Assembly: GCF_020639365.1 (NCBI RefSeq)
Contig: NZ_JAINUL010000001.1
Coordinates: forward strand, 2,183,951 to 2,247,950
Length of the DNA: 64,000 bases
Source of the DNA: Streptomyces flavotricini
GTDB taxonomy: Bacteria > Actinomycetota > Actinomycetes > Streptomycetales > Streptomycetaceae
Reading direction: 5' to 3'
In this document: piece by piece, positions 1 through 8,111 of the stretch
Position numbering within the stretch: the stretch's first letter is position 1
Layout of the letters: every line of letters begins with the position of its first letter
Position numbers and translations under genes: made by a program
Notes under the pieces: generated by a model
Database searches by the model: none
The model's input: the letters and a program-made list of their open reading frames with translations, nothing else
What the model was told of the DNA's origin: nothing

Positions 1-149
1 CCCGGGGCGACCGCGGCCGGTCCGGGCGCGCCGGCCCCGGACGGCGGGCGGGGGATGTCGGGCGGGGGTTCGGCGGTCCGGCCGGAGGTGGCGCTGCGGG
101 TCAGCCGCACCCGGAAGCGGAAGGTCTGCACGAGCTCGGGCACGCTCAC
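1..149 (-). CDS. Tail-tube-like protein of a contractile injection system, 5' part only
   Basis: Only the first 49 codons are in the window; the gene runs off the left edge. The GTG start lies one base after the stop of the upstream sheath gene, so the two are translationally coupled. The product begins VSVPELVQTFRFRVRLTRS, the beta-strand-rich start seen in T4 gp19-like tube and spike-adaptor proteins of phage tails and injection systems; a Pro/Ala/Gly-rich stretch follows. Injection-system operons often carry two or more tube paralogues (Pvc1/Pvc5 types), which fits here. The assignment rests on a short N-terminus and on operon position. Confidence 0.5.
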   Translation of the reverse strand, partial: MSVPELVQTFRFRVRLTRSATSGRTAEPPPDIPRPPSGAGAPGPAAVAP

Positions 150-150
150 C

Positions 151-2160
151 TCAGGTCACCGCCACGGAGCCGTCGGCGTCCTGCGCGATCCGCAGGACGA
201 GGTACTCCAGGGGCCGGGCGGGGGCCACGCCGATCTCGGCGACGAGCCGTCCGAGCCCCTGCGACCAGCCGGGGTTGAGGTGCTCGTCGCAGCGTACGAA
301 GAAGGCCTCGTCCTCCGTCTCCCCGGCGAACGCCCCGCCGCGGTACAGCCCCCGCAGCAGCTGGACGACGGCGGCGCGCAAGGCGCCCTGCAGCTGCGGG
401 GTGTGCGGTTCGAAGGCCAGCCCCCGTGCCTGCCGGTCCAGCACGAGCCGGAGCATGGTCATCAGCCGGCGCACGCTGAGCTGGCGGTGGTCGGGGTCGC
501 GGGAGAGGGTGCGGGCCGAGGCGAGCCGGTAGCCGTCGCGCTCGGCGCGGAACACGTCGATGCCGAGCAGGTGCAGCTCGTCGCAGTCGGCCTCGCCCAG
601 GCGCTGCGCGGCGGTCACGGCGTCGGCGGCCAGGGCGTTGGCCGGTCCCCAGGGCAGTCCCAGGCTCCGCTCGCGCTCGGCGATGATCCCCGCGGCGAAC
701 CCGGAGGGCGGTACGTACACGGCCCGGCGCTCCGGGTCCTCGGGCGCGACGACCCCGAGCCAGGGGTGGTAGGCGGCGGCGTACGAACTGTCGAAGGCGG
801 CCCGCCAGCGGGCGACGGCCCGGACGGGGAGCCCCGGCGGCACGTCGAGGAGGGCGACGAAGCGGCGCTGACGCTCGGCGAGGGCGACGAGCCGCTGCTG
901 GCGGCGCAGGATCTCGGGCAGTTGGGCGCCGGCGTCCAGGAGCAGTGCGCGCGGCCGGGCGGGGTGCAAGGTCATGGGGGCGGGCGGCGGCGGGCAGGGC
1001 GAGAAGGAGCCGCCGGGCTCCCGCGGCGGGGTCTCGGTGGTGGGGACGGACTCGCCGTACTGCCAGAGCAGATCCGGTACGCAGAGCAGCGCGACCTCGG
1101 TGACCAGAGCCATCCGGTCCACGCCGACGACCTGCCCCGGCCCGGCTTCCTCGGCGCCCTCGAAGCCGTCGACGGGCAGCAGTTCGGCGGGGACCGCGCC
1201 CTGGAAGCTGTCGGAGCCGATGGATCCGTAGCGGTCGGTGCCGGGGCGGACGGGCCGGGAGAGGGCGGAGCCCAGGTACCCGTCCGGCGGGAGCAGCGCC
1301 CCGGGCCACGGCCCGTCGGGAGCCACCAGCAGGGATTCGGCGGCCAGTACGGCGGCGGCGTACCGGGGGTGGGCGGGGCCCAGCCCGAGCTCCGCGAACC
1401 GCTCCAGGCGGGGGTGGGCCGGGTCGCCGTCGGCCACGGTGACGGTGGCGGTGACGACCTCGGCCTCGACGGTCCTCGGCCGGGTGCCGCCAGACGCCGG
1501 GGCGCCCCCGCCCGGCGGCCGGTCCAGGACCGCGACCCGGCCGCGCGCCCCGTACTCGTCCTGCCGTTCGGCCAGTTCGAGGACGCGGAAGAAGCTCCCG
1601 GAGGCCGGCAGCCACGACCCCCGTACCCGCAGCACGGAGCCGGCCGGCGGGGTGCGCCCCTCGGGCAGGGCCAGCTCCCGGCCGTTCGCGGCGGCCTCGA
1701 ACGGCCCGGAGCCGGTGAACTCCCAGCGCACCGAGAGCCGCCCGCCCCAGCTTCCCTCGTCCCGGGCGCGCAGCCCGATCGCACACGGCGTCCCGCGGCC
1801 CGGGTCGGCGCCGGGCGCGTCCGCGCGGGCCAGCGTGGTCCGGTGCAGGGCGCGGGCCTCCTCGGCGGCGGGATGCGGGGCGCGCGGCAGCGGCGCCACC
1901 CGCAGTACGTGGGCCCGGACCCCGCCTTGGGCGAAGAAGGCCCGTACCGCGTACGGCAGCAGCCCAGGGCCCTCCAGGCCGCCGAAGTACCTCTGGTAGT
2001 CGGCCCAGCGGTCGACGGCGACCGGCTCGTCGACGGGCCCGCGGGGTGCCACGCCGACGAACCCCGCGATGTCCAGGCGCACCGGCCGGAAGGAGGGCGC
2101 CGCCCGCCGGCCGTCCCGGTAGACCCCGGGCGCCCCGAGGCCCCGTCCGGCCGGGCTCAC
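151..2160 (-). CDS. Contractile tail sheath protein, second paralogue (669 aa)
   Basis: A sheath protein polymerises around the inner tube and contracts to drive it out. The N-terminus has the sheath opening APGVYRDG, the middle the conserved PPSGFAAGI segment, and the C-terminus the sheath fold ending EYLVLRIAQDADGSVAVT. The GTG at 2160 overlaps the TGA of the tube gene (GTGA); upstream in-frame codons would run into that gene. It is about 45 residues longer than the neighbouring sheath and divergent from it, carrying Ala/Pro/Gly-rich linkers. Two sheath genes in one operon are known from PVC/Afp-type systems, where extra paralogues form the first or specialised rings; which of the two forms the main sheath cannot be told here. 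Confidence 0.85.
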   Translation of the reverse strand: MSPAGRGLGAPGVYRDGRRAAPSFRPVRLDIAGFVGVAPRGPVDEPVAVDRWADYQRYFGGLEGPGLLPYAVRAFFAQGGVRAHVLRVAPLPRAPHPAAEEARALHRTTLARADAPGADPGRGTPCAIGLRARDEGSWGGRLSVRWEFTGSGPFEAAANGRELALPEGRTPPAGSVLRVRGSWLPASGSFFRVLELAERQDEYGARGRVAVLDRPPGGGAPASGGTRPRTVEAEVVTATVTVADGDPAHPRLERFAELGLGPAHPRYAAAVLAAESLLVAPDGPWPGALLPPDGYLGSALSRPVRPGTDRYGSIGSDSFQGAVPAELLPVDGFEGAEEAGPGQVVGVDRMALVTEVALLCVPDLLWQYGESVPTTETPPREPGGSFSPCPPPPAPMTLHPARPRALLLDAGAQLPEILRRQQRLVALAERQRRFVALLDVPPGLPVRAVARWRAAFDSSYAAAYHPWLGVVAPEDPERRAVYVPPSGFAAGIIAERERSLGLPWGPANALAADAVTAAQRLGEADCDELHLLGIDVFRAERDGYRLASARTLSRDPDHRQLSVRRLMTMLRLVLDRQARGLAFEPHTPQLQGALRAAVVQLLRGLYRGGAFAGETEDEAFFVRCDEHLNPGWSQGLGRLVAEIGVAPARPLEYLVLRIAQDADGSVAVT

Positions 2161-2612
2161 AGCGACTGGAAGTCGATGCGTTCGGCGACGAGGTGGAGTT
2201 CCTCCATCGCCACCTCCCCGCCCCCCTTGCCCGTGAGGGTGGGGCCGACCCACTTCTTGGGCTGGGCGGCGCGCAGCACCCAGGCGCAGACCGGTTGGCG
2301 TCCCTCGTCGTGGAGGGTGACGGTGACGGTGCGGGCGTCGTACTCGCCCTCGCGGGTGGCCTTGATCCAGTTGAAGAGGCGCAGGTCTCCGATGATGCCG
2401 CGTTTGAGGGTGACGTCGTTGGTCGTGTTGGTGTTGGCGATCTTGCGGACGTGGTTCTCGGGGTCGTTGCCGTTGCGGTACTCGGAGAACTTCACCTCGT
2501 TGCCGGCCCCGCTGAAGTCGGAGAAGCCGCCGGCGATCTGGTCCTCACCGCCGGTGTCGCCGAGTTTGACGAGGAAGTTGAAGGCTCCGTAGGGGTTGTT
2601 GCGCGTGGCCAT
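2157..2612 (-). CDS. Contractile injection system inner tube protein (151 aa)
   Basis: This gene encodes the Hcp/gp19-like inner tube subunit whose hexameric rings stack inside the sheath. The product starts MATRNNPYGAFNFLVKLG and has the tube features NDVTLKRGI and FNWIKATREGEYDARTV, the usual length (about 150 aa), and the typical end ELHLVAERIDFQSL. The ATG at 2612 has GGGAGA about 7 bases upstream; longer in-frame starts would read back into the sheath gene. It sits between two sheath genes, 26 bases after the first and overlapping the second by four bases. Tube genes follow sheath genes in most such operons. Confidence 0.92.
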   Translation of the reverse strand: MATRNNPYGAFNFLVKLGDTGGEDQIAGGFSDFSGAGNEVKFSEYRNGNDPENHVRKIANTNTTNDVTLKRGIIGDLRLFNWIKATREGEYDARTVTVTLHDEGRQPVCAWVLRAAQPKKWVGPTLTGKGGGEVAMEELHLVAERIDFQSL

Positions 2613-2638
2613 GGGTGGTGTCTCCCGTTCTGCGGGCG

Positions 2639-4513
2639 TCAGCCGCGCTGTGCGTCGGCCGTGAACTGTCCGACGCGGAACACGACGAACTCGGCCGGGT
2701 AGGTGGGTGCCACCCCGATCAGGCAGATCAGCCGCCCGTTGTCGAGGTCGTTCTGGGTCATGGTGGTGCGGTCGCAGCGGACGAAGAAGGCCTCCTCGGG
2801 CTTGGTGCCGAGCAGGGCCCCGGTCCGCCAGACGGTGATCAGGAAGTCCTCGACGGTCTGCCGTACGGAGGCCCACAGCCGTTCGTTGTTCGGCTCGAAC
2901 ACCGCCCACTGGGTGGACTTCTCGATGGAGTGCTCCAGGTAGATGAAGAGCCTGCGCACGTTGACGTACTTCCACTCCGGGTCCGAGCTCATCGTCCGGG
3001 CGCCCCACACCCGCCGGGCCCGGCCCTCGAAGAAGCGCAGGGCGTTGACGCCCTCCGGGTTGAGCACGGACTGCCGGTCGTAGGTCACGTTGGTGGTGAA
3101 GTCGTTGATGCCGAGGAGGACTTCGTTGGCCGGGGCCTTGTGCACACCGCGCTCCACGTCACTGCGGGCGTAGACCCCGGCGACGTACCCGGAGGGCGGC
3201 ACGTCGATGACCGGCGGCGGAGCGCCGGGGTCGGGGCGCCGGCTCGGATCGGTGATCCGTACCCAGGGGTAGTAGAGAGCGGCGTACTTGGTGTCGAACT
3301 GGGCCCGGAACCGGCGCACTTCGGAGATCGAGCTGTCGCGGGGCGGGTCGACGATCGCCATGCGGTAGCGCAGCTTCTCGCAGTGCCCGATGAGGAGGTC
3401 GACGGCGGTCTTCTGCTCGGCGGCGGGCAGGGTGACGGTGTCCGGGAGGGCGACGATGGCGATGTCGTCGATCTCGGCGAGCGCGCCGAGCCCGCGGGCG
3501 GGATCGGTGAGGCTGTCCGGATTGGCCTCCTTGCCGCCGAGGTCCTGCGCGGTCGGCTCCAGTCCGTCGCCGCCGCGGGTCAGGTGGGCGCCGGGCTGTC
3601 CGAGGCCGAGGAGGGCGGCGAGCCGGGCGCCGGGGAGCGTGGGCGGCGCTCCGGCGGCGGGCCTCACCGTGTCCAGCCAGACGAGGGAGAACTCGTCGGC
3701 CGGATCGGCGGCCTGGAGCACGTTGCCCACCGAGCGCGGGTGCCGGTCGTCGAGCTCCAGCTCGTTGTACACGTCGACGCGCTCGCCCAGGCGCACGGTG
3801 ACGGCCAGCGTCAGGTGGAAGGCGGCGGTTCCGGCCGCGACGGGCTCGAAACCGCCCTGGCCGTTCAGGTATCCGAGGATCCCGTCGGCGCGGCGGACGA
3901 CGGTCCTGACGTTGGCCGCCACCGGCGGCGCGTCGTCGGACGGGGAGGGCGCGTTCCCGCCGCTCAGCGGGAGGACCTCCACGGCGGCGCCCGCCTGTAC
4001 GCCGGTGAGCCGGAGCGCTCCGTCGCCGCCGGCGATCAGGATGTTCTTGCCGCGCCGGAAGGTCACCGCCACGGAGATCCGGGCACCGGCGGAGCCCGGC
4101 CAGCGGGCCCGCCAGTACAGCAGCGGGGTGCCCGTCGCCGGGACGGCCAGGGAGGCGAAATTGGCGTCGACGGCGGGGGGCGCGTCCTCGGCGGCGCTCG
4201 TGCGGACGAAGGGGAAGACCCGCGAGACGTACAGGCGGCGCCCGCCGTTGGCGAAGAAGGCCCGTGCGGCCAGGGCGAGTGGGCAGTCCTCCTCGCCGAT
4301 CTTCAGCCCGCCGAAGGCCCGTTCGTACTCGGTGAAGCTCGTGACGAGCGCCGGCCCCGGCAGCACGGTGGGACCGCCCGGCAGGAGGTACGGCACCGGT
4401 CCGTACTCGGTGCGCCCCGCCATGCCGAACGTGCTGGTCGGCACTCCCTCGATGGACCGCGAACGGAAGCTGGTCTCCTCGACGTAGACGCCGGGGGTCA
4501 GGTACTCGGGCAT
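2639..4513 (-). CDS. Contractile tail sheath protein, main candidate (624 aa)
   Basis: The protein has the canonical sheath start MPEYLTPGVYVEETSFRSRS, the conserved PPSGYVAGVYARSDVERGVH block, and the C-terminal sheath signature (FFVRCDRTTMTQND followed by VAPTYPAEFVVFRVGQF). The ATG at 4513 is chosen because GAGGAGA lies about 9 bases upstream and sheath proteins begin with this MPEYLTPGVY pattern; an open frame continues upstream only by chance in GC-rich DNA. It is followed directly by the tube gene. Its closeness to canonical sheath motifs makes it the likely main contractile sheath, the product at 151-2160 being the accessory paralogue. Confidence 0.92.
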   Translation of the reverse strand: MPEYLTPGVYVEETSFRSRSIEGVPTSTFGMAGRTEYGPVPYLLPGGPTVLPGPALVTSFTEYERAFGGLKIGEEDCPLALAARAFFANGGRRLYVSRVFPFVRTSAAEDAPPAVDANFASLAVPATGTPLLYWRARWPGSAGARISVAVTFRRGKNILIAGGDGALRLTGVQAGAAVEVLPLSGGNAPSPSDDAPPVAANVRTVVRRADGILGYLNGQGGFEPVAAGTAAFHLTLAVTVRLGERVDVYNELELDDRHPRSVGNVLQAADPADEFSLVWLDTVRPAAGAPPTLPGARLAALLGLGQPGAHLTRGGDGLEPTAQDLGGKEANPDSLTDPARGLGALAEIDDIAIVALPDTVTLPAAEQKTAVDLLIGHCEKLRYRMAIVDPPRDSSISEVRRFRAQFDTKYAALYYPWVRITDPSRRPDPGAPPPVIDVPPSGYVAGVYARSDVERGVHKAPANEVLLGINDFTTNVTYDRQSVLNPEGVNALRFFEGRARRVWGARTMSSDPEWKYVNVRRLFIYLEHSIEKSTQWAVFEPNNERLWASVRQTVEDFLITVWRTGALLGTKPEEAFFVRCDRTTMTQNDLDNGRLICLIGVAPTYPAEFVVFRVGQFTADAQRG

Positions 4514-4536
4514 GTACGGGTCTCCTCGGTCACGGG

Positions 4537-5415
4537 TCAGGCGGGGACGTGCGGCAGGTCGGCGGCGTGGACCACCTGGCCGACGGTGAGGGCGCGGACG
4601 GTGTCGGCGGCGGCGGTGCGGTATCCGGCCGGGCGGGCGGTGCCGCGCAGCACCGCGTTGTCGAGGTCCTGCGGTCGGGGCGGGTTGGCGCTGCGCACGA
4701 CCGGCTCCGCGACGAGGTCGGCCGTCGCACCGGCCGGCGGGTCGGGGGCGTGGGTGCGCAGCGCGACGGCGAACCCGGAGGGCGGCGGGTACGGGAGCAC
4801 CCCGACCCCGTCGATCAGCAGCAGCACCTGGCCGTGCTCGTCGCCGTGGGCCCAGCCGAGCGGGACTCCGCCCGGCCCGAAGGCGTCCACCCGCGGCCAG
4901 CGCACGGGGGTGGCGGCGGCGTCCGGGCGTACGACGCGCAGCCGCAGACCGGTCGTGCCCTGCGGGACCGGGTAGGCGGGACCGGGCAGCAGCCAGGGGA
5001 TCAACAGCCGGGCGTCGGCGCGGACGTGGGGGGCGGTGGGCGGCCGCTCGTCGGCGCCGGAGACTTCGGCGCGGGTCCACAGCGGTACGGAGAAGCGGCG
5101 CGGTATCCAGCGGCGGGCGGGGTCGTCGATCCGTACGGTGACGGCGGCCGGGAGGCCGCCCGCGGTGGTGTGGCGCAGGACGAACCCGGCGGCTCCGTGC
5201 CCTTCGAGGGGGCGGAGCAGGTCCTGCGGGCGACGCTGCCGGCGGCCCGGTACGGGCTCGCTCTCGCAGCCCACGCGCAGCCCCGGCCCGGCGGCGGCGC
5301 GGCTCCTGGCGTCCAGGGGCCGCACGACCAGCGCGAGCCGGTGCAGTACGTCGACCGGACCGGCCTCCACGGCGATGCGCCGGTCCGCCCCGCCGGAGCC
5401 CGCCCCCGGCGTCAT
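4537..5415 (-). CDS. Uncharacterised protein of the injection-system operon (292 aa)
   Basis: No family is recognised. The start is ATG at 5415, overlapping the stop of the DUF4255 gene as ATGA, and the stop is 23 bases before the sheath start, so it is an integral operon member. The N-terminal half has charged segments and the motif DDPARRWIPRRF; the rest is predicted beta-rich with WLLPGPAYPVPQG, a repeat of hydrophobic strands around GQVLLLIDGVGVLPYPP, and a Pro-rich C-terminus. No signal peptide or membrane segment is seen. The position between cap-type and sheath genes suggests a structural or baseplate/cap accessory role, by context only. Confidence 0.7.
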   Translation of the reverse strand: MTPGAGSGGADRRIAVEAGPVDVLHRLALVVRPLDARSRAAAGPGLRVGCESEPVPGRRQRRPQDLLRPLEGHGAAGFVLRHTTAGGLPAAVTVRIDDPARRWIPRRFSVPLWTRAEVSGADERPPTAPHVRADARLLIPWLLPGPAYPVPQGTTGLRLRVVRPDAAATPVRWPRVDAFGPGGVPLGWAHGDEHGQVLLLIDGVGVLPYPPPSGFAVALRTHAPDPPAGATADLVAEPVVRSANPPRPQDLDNAVLRGTARPAGYRTAAADTVRALTVGQVVHAADLPHVPA

Positions 5416-6068
5416 CGGAGCGGCTCCGGCGGCGGCCCGGCCGACGGCCCCGCCGACAGCCCGGCCGACAGCCCGGCCGAAGCCCCCGCCGACGACCCGG
5501 CGGTGACCACGGTGACCTCGCCCGCGGCGGGGCCGGCCGGCCCGTCGATCCGCACGACCCGGGCGACGTACGGCAGGCAGAGGCGGTAGTCGGTGGTCAT
5601 CGCCTGGAAGGCCTCGCTCATCGAGTCCATGGCCAGCTCGTCGGGGACGATCTGCACCGAGTCCCCGGCGATCCAGTCCCCGCTCGGGTGCAGCAGCGGC
5701 CCGGTGAACACCCCCTCGCTCTCCAGGATCCGGGCGGCCAGCCCCAGCCATTCGAGCTCCGCCTCCACGAACCGGTCCCAGGCGGCGATCATCAGGTGCA
5801 TCCGCAGCGGCAGCCGGGGCAGCCCGTCCTGGGCGGCCATCGCCGCCAGCGCGGGCCGGGTCTCGCGGTCGATGCTCAGGCGGTAGCAGTAGACGGACAC
5901 CGCCGGATTGCGGATGACGGAGCCCGGGGTGTCCACCTTGTCGAAGTCGACGGGCCCGGCGAGGACGGCCTCCGGGCGGCGCCCCGCCGGGATCTCCTCG
6001 GCGAAGCGCCGGTTGAGCAGCGTGACGACGCTGCGCCCCACGGCGGCGAGTGCCCGGTATCCAGCCAT
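5412..6068 (-). CDS. DUF4255 / Pvc16 N-terminal domain protein, cap or tube-terminator adaptor (218 aa)
   Basis: The family matches the Pvc16_N (DUF4255) proteins found as the first gene of many extracellular-type injection-system operons; in studied particles the family caps the tube and sheath end. Visible family features are MAGYRALAAVGRSVVTLLN at the N-terminus, NPAVSVYCYRLSIDRETRP, LPLRMHLMIAAWDRFVEAE and the late MSEAFQAMTTDYRLCLPYVARV. After about residue 185 the protein ends in a low-complexity tail of SAG(A/L/P) repeats. It is the promoter-proximal gene of the minus-strand operon. The ATG start at 6068 is followed by a canonical N-terminus. Confidence 0.85.
   Translation of the reverse strand: MAGYRALAAVGRSVVTLLNRRFAEEIPAGRRPEAVLAGPVDFDKVDTPGSVIRNPAVSVYCYRLSIDRETRPALAAMAAQDGLPRLPLRMHLMIAAWDRFVEAELEWLGLAARILESEGVFTGPLLHPSGDWIAGDSVQIVPDELAMDSMSEAFQAMTTDYRLCLPYVARVVRIDGPAGPAAGEVTVVTAGSSAGASAGLSAGLSAGPSAGPPPEPLR
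5431..5500. repeat. Short tandem coding repeat in the DUF4255 gene tail
   Basis: Imperfect units of about 12 bases built on gacagcccggcc and near variants encode repeated Ser-Ala-Gly-Leu/Pro steps at the C-terminus of the Pvc16-like protein. The number of units could vary between strains. The tail lies outside the conserved domain. Confidence 0.55.
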
Positions 6069-6201
6069 GGGCCGATGCTGCGGCCCCTCCCGTCACGGGC
6101 GCGTTGCGCGGGCCGCGGGCGGCGATGGCCGGGCGACGAACCGGTGACACCGCCCGGCCCACACTCGGGTGCGCCTGCCCCCTCACCCAGGAGAGCCCAC
6201 C
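6069..6201. promoter_or_regulatory. Divergent promoter region between injection-system operon and the Cys-rich gene
   Basis: 133 bases separate the starts of two opposed genes and must hold both promoters. An AGGAG ribosome site (about 6189-6193) precedes the plus-strand gene. No convincing -10/-35 pair or operator palindrome was picked out by eye. Confidence 0.5.
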
Positions 6202-7110
6202 ATGAGCAGCACCGCGCACCACCCCCCGGCCGCCGGCACGGGCGGCTGCGATCCCGGCGCGATCGACGAGCTCGCCTGCGTCGCCGCGGGCATCCAGCGC
6301 CGGGCCGAGGTCACCCAGCAGCACCTGCCCCAACTGCGCGAGTTCCAGGAGAAGTTCAACAGCGCCCGGACCGAGTACACCAAGGCCCGGCTGGCCGCGA
6401 AGACCGATCTGGACGAGGCGGCGGCGACACTCGCCAAGGTCCGCGAGCAGATCCGCTGCCGGGTCACCCACGAGCAGCGCCACTGCCTGCAGCAGGCCGT
6501 CGACAAGGTCTTCGACGAGATCCGCCGCTGCACGGGCGGCCGGGGCTGCTGCGTGGACGACTGCGGGTGCGATTTCGACGACACGGTCGGCCGGGAGGAC
6601 ACGGTCGCCACACTGGCGGCGCGCATCGCCCGGTACACGGCGGACACCTCGAAGGCCGCGGCCTGTTTCACCGACCTGGACGGGGAGCTGACGGCGCTGC
6701 CGGAGCGCGCGGCGAAGATCAAGACGGATGCGGCCCAGCTGCTGGCGGACGTCTGCGACGCGGCCTTGGGCAAGGACGTCGTACGCCTCTACGCGCGCCT
6801 GCTGGTGCTGCTCCGCCGCAGCGCGGAGGCCTGGCGGGGCTTCACCACGGTCTCCGAGTTCGTCGACTGCCTCTGCAAGGCCCTGCTGTGCGTGTTCAAG
6901 GGCTGGCAGGCGATCGCCGTGCTGGAGGGCGCCCGCGCCGAGCTGCTGTGCAAGGAGGAGACGCGGAAGAAGGCGTGCGAGCGCAAGCAGAAGGAGACGG
7001 TCGAGGAGGTGATGGCGGAGTACACCCGGCTGTGCCCGCCGTGTGCCGCGCACTCCGACGAGACCGAGGAGGAGGATCCGGACGAGGACCGCACCGCCGA
7101 CGCGGCCTGA
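6202..7110 (+). CDS. Cys-rich coiled-coil protein divergent from the injection-system operon (302 aa)
   Basis: No family is recognised. The product is almost wholly helical with long heptad-like stretches (residues about 30-95 and 135-180) and an acidic tail (DETEEEDPDEDR). It is unusually Cys-rich for a Streptomyces protein, with a CCVDDCGC cluster near residue 115, further single cysteines along the helices, and CPPC near the C-terminus. No signal peptide or membrane segment is seen, so the cysteines are more likely to bind metal or a cofactor than to form exported disulfides. The ATG at 6202 follows AGGAG by 8 bases and is preferred to a GTG 33 bases earlier. Its place beside the CIS operon suggests a linked accessory or cargo-like role, unproven. 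Confidence 0.8.
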   Translation: MSSTAHHPPAAGTGGCDPGAIDELACVAAGIQRRAEVTQQHLPQLREFQEKFNSARTEYTKARLAAKTDLDEAAATLAKVREQIRCRVTHEQRHCLQQAVDKVFDEIRRCTGGRGCCVDDCGCDFDDTVGREDTVATLAARIARYTADTSKAAACFTDLDGELTALPERAAKIKTDAAQLLADVCDAALGKDVVRLYARLLVLLRRSAEAWRGFTTVSEFVDCLCKALLCVFKGWQAIAVLEGARAELLCKEETRKKACERKQKETVEEVMAEYTRLCPPCAAHSDETEEEDPDEDRTADAA

Positions 7111-7169
7111 GGCTCCCCGACCGGGTCTCAGCCGTGCGGGCCCTCGGGCTCGGGCTCCGGTGCGGGGGC

Positions 7170-7191
7170 GCCGGCGGCCGCGGCCGCCGGC
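7170..7191. terminator. 22-bp perfect palindrome between convergent genes, likely bidirectional terminator
   Basis: gccggcggccg followed by its exact reverse complement forms a GC-only hairpin just after the Cys-rich gene and directly before the TAA of the truncated LysR gene. No T-tract follows, as is usual in Streptomyces. Confidence 0.6.
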
Positions 7192-7193
7192 AG

Positions 7194-7958
7194 TTATCGC
7201 AGCGCGGGTCCGGGAGGCCCGGGCAGCACCGCCAGGTACGTCGTCAGGGCCGGCCGGGTCAGCGGCCGGATCGTGGTGCGCGGCAGCCTCGGCACCGGCC
7301 CCACCTCGTAGAACACCGTCCAGGACGGGGCCAGGGGGCTCTCGCCGATCGCCGTCAGCGTGGCGAGCAGGTCGGTGAAGGGCGGCCCGGCCGGTGCCGC
7401 GGCCAGCGGGGCGACCAGGTCGTGGAAGGGCGGGTTGTCCTCGCGCGCGGCCGGCCGCAGCGGCAGGTGCGCCAGCTGCTCCGGGGCGAGCTCCTCGGCG
7501 GCGGCCAGCGGATGCCCGCCCGGCAGGGCCGCGTACAGCGGGTCCCGCCACAGCGGCAGCAGCTCCAGGCCGGGGGCGTCGGGCCGGGCGCGGACCAGTG
7601 CCGCGTCCAGCTCGCCCGAACGCACCGCCGCGAGCCGCTCGGTCACCGGCAGCCGGACCGGCCGTACCCGCAGCCCGGGTGCGCGCTCGGCGAGCTCCTC
7701 CAGCAGCCGGTAGACCCGGTCCCCCGGCCCGTGCACCGTGCCCAGCCTGAGCACTCCGGTCGCGCCCGCCGCGACCCCGGCGGCCACCTCCCGCGTGCGG
7801 GCGGCCGCTGCGAGCACCGCCCGCGCCTCCGGGAGCAGCCGCTCCCCGGCGCCGGTGAGGCCCACCCGGCGGGTGGTGCGGGTGAACAGGACCAGGCCCA
7901 GTTCCCGCTCCAGCAGGCCGATCTGACGGCTCACCGCCGACTGGACGGCGCCGCCGGC
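7194..7958 (-). pseudogene. LysR-family regulator with its 5' end deleted
   Basis: The reading frame gives a LysR protein lacking the first 25 or so residues, that is the first helices of the winged helix-turn-helix. What is left begins inside the recognition helix (VQSAVSRQIGLLERELGLVLF) and then runs normally through the effector domain (LTGAGERLLPEARAVL, LRLGTVHG) to a TAA stop. Upstream of VQSAV the frame turns at once into unrelated sequence, so the break is near 7950-7960. A GTG at 7934 could still start a 246-residue product without DNA-binding ability. Its former divergent partner is probably the fragment that follows on the other strand. Confidence 0.75.
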
Positions 7959-8064
7959 TCTTCGGCTGCTTCCGGACGCTGGGGCGCATCCAGCACGGGC
8001 TGGCGTCCTTCGAGGAGCTGCTGCCCCACCAGGACCGCTACGACGTCCACTTCCCCGGGGCCTG
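7958..8064 (+). pseudogene. C-terminal remnant of an unidentified plus-strand gene
   Basis: One plus-strand frame reads LFGCFRTLGRIQHGLASFEE and then LLPHQDRYDVHFPGA before TGA at 8062-8064. The residue mix looks like the end of a real globular protein, and no start or ribosome site precedes it. It abuts the broken LysR gene on the opposite strand: LysR genes are often divergent from their target, so a single deletion that removed both 5' ends and the shared promoter explains both fragments. The family cannot be named from this length. Confidence 0.45.
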
Positions 8065-8111
8065 AGGCCGCCCCGTGGTGCGCGCCGCGGGGCCGGGCGG
8101 GCCGGGCCCGC

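Noticed and set aside
55..2592. Long plus-strand open frame opposite the sheath and tube genes
   Set aside because: The protein is low-complexity Gly/Arg/Pro text and the opposite strand encodes clear sheath and tube proteins. High GC keeps antisense frames open.
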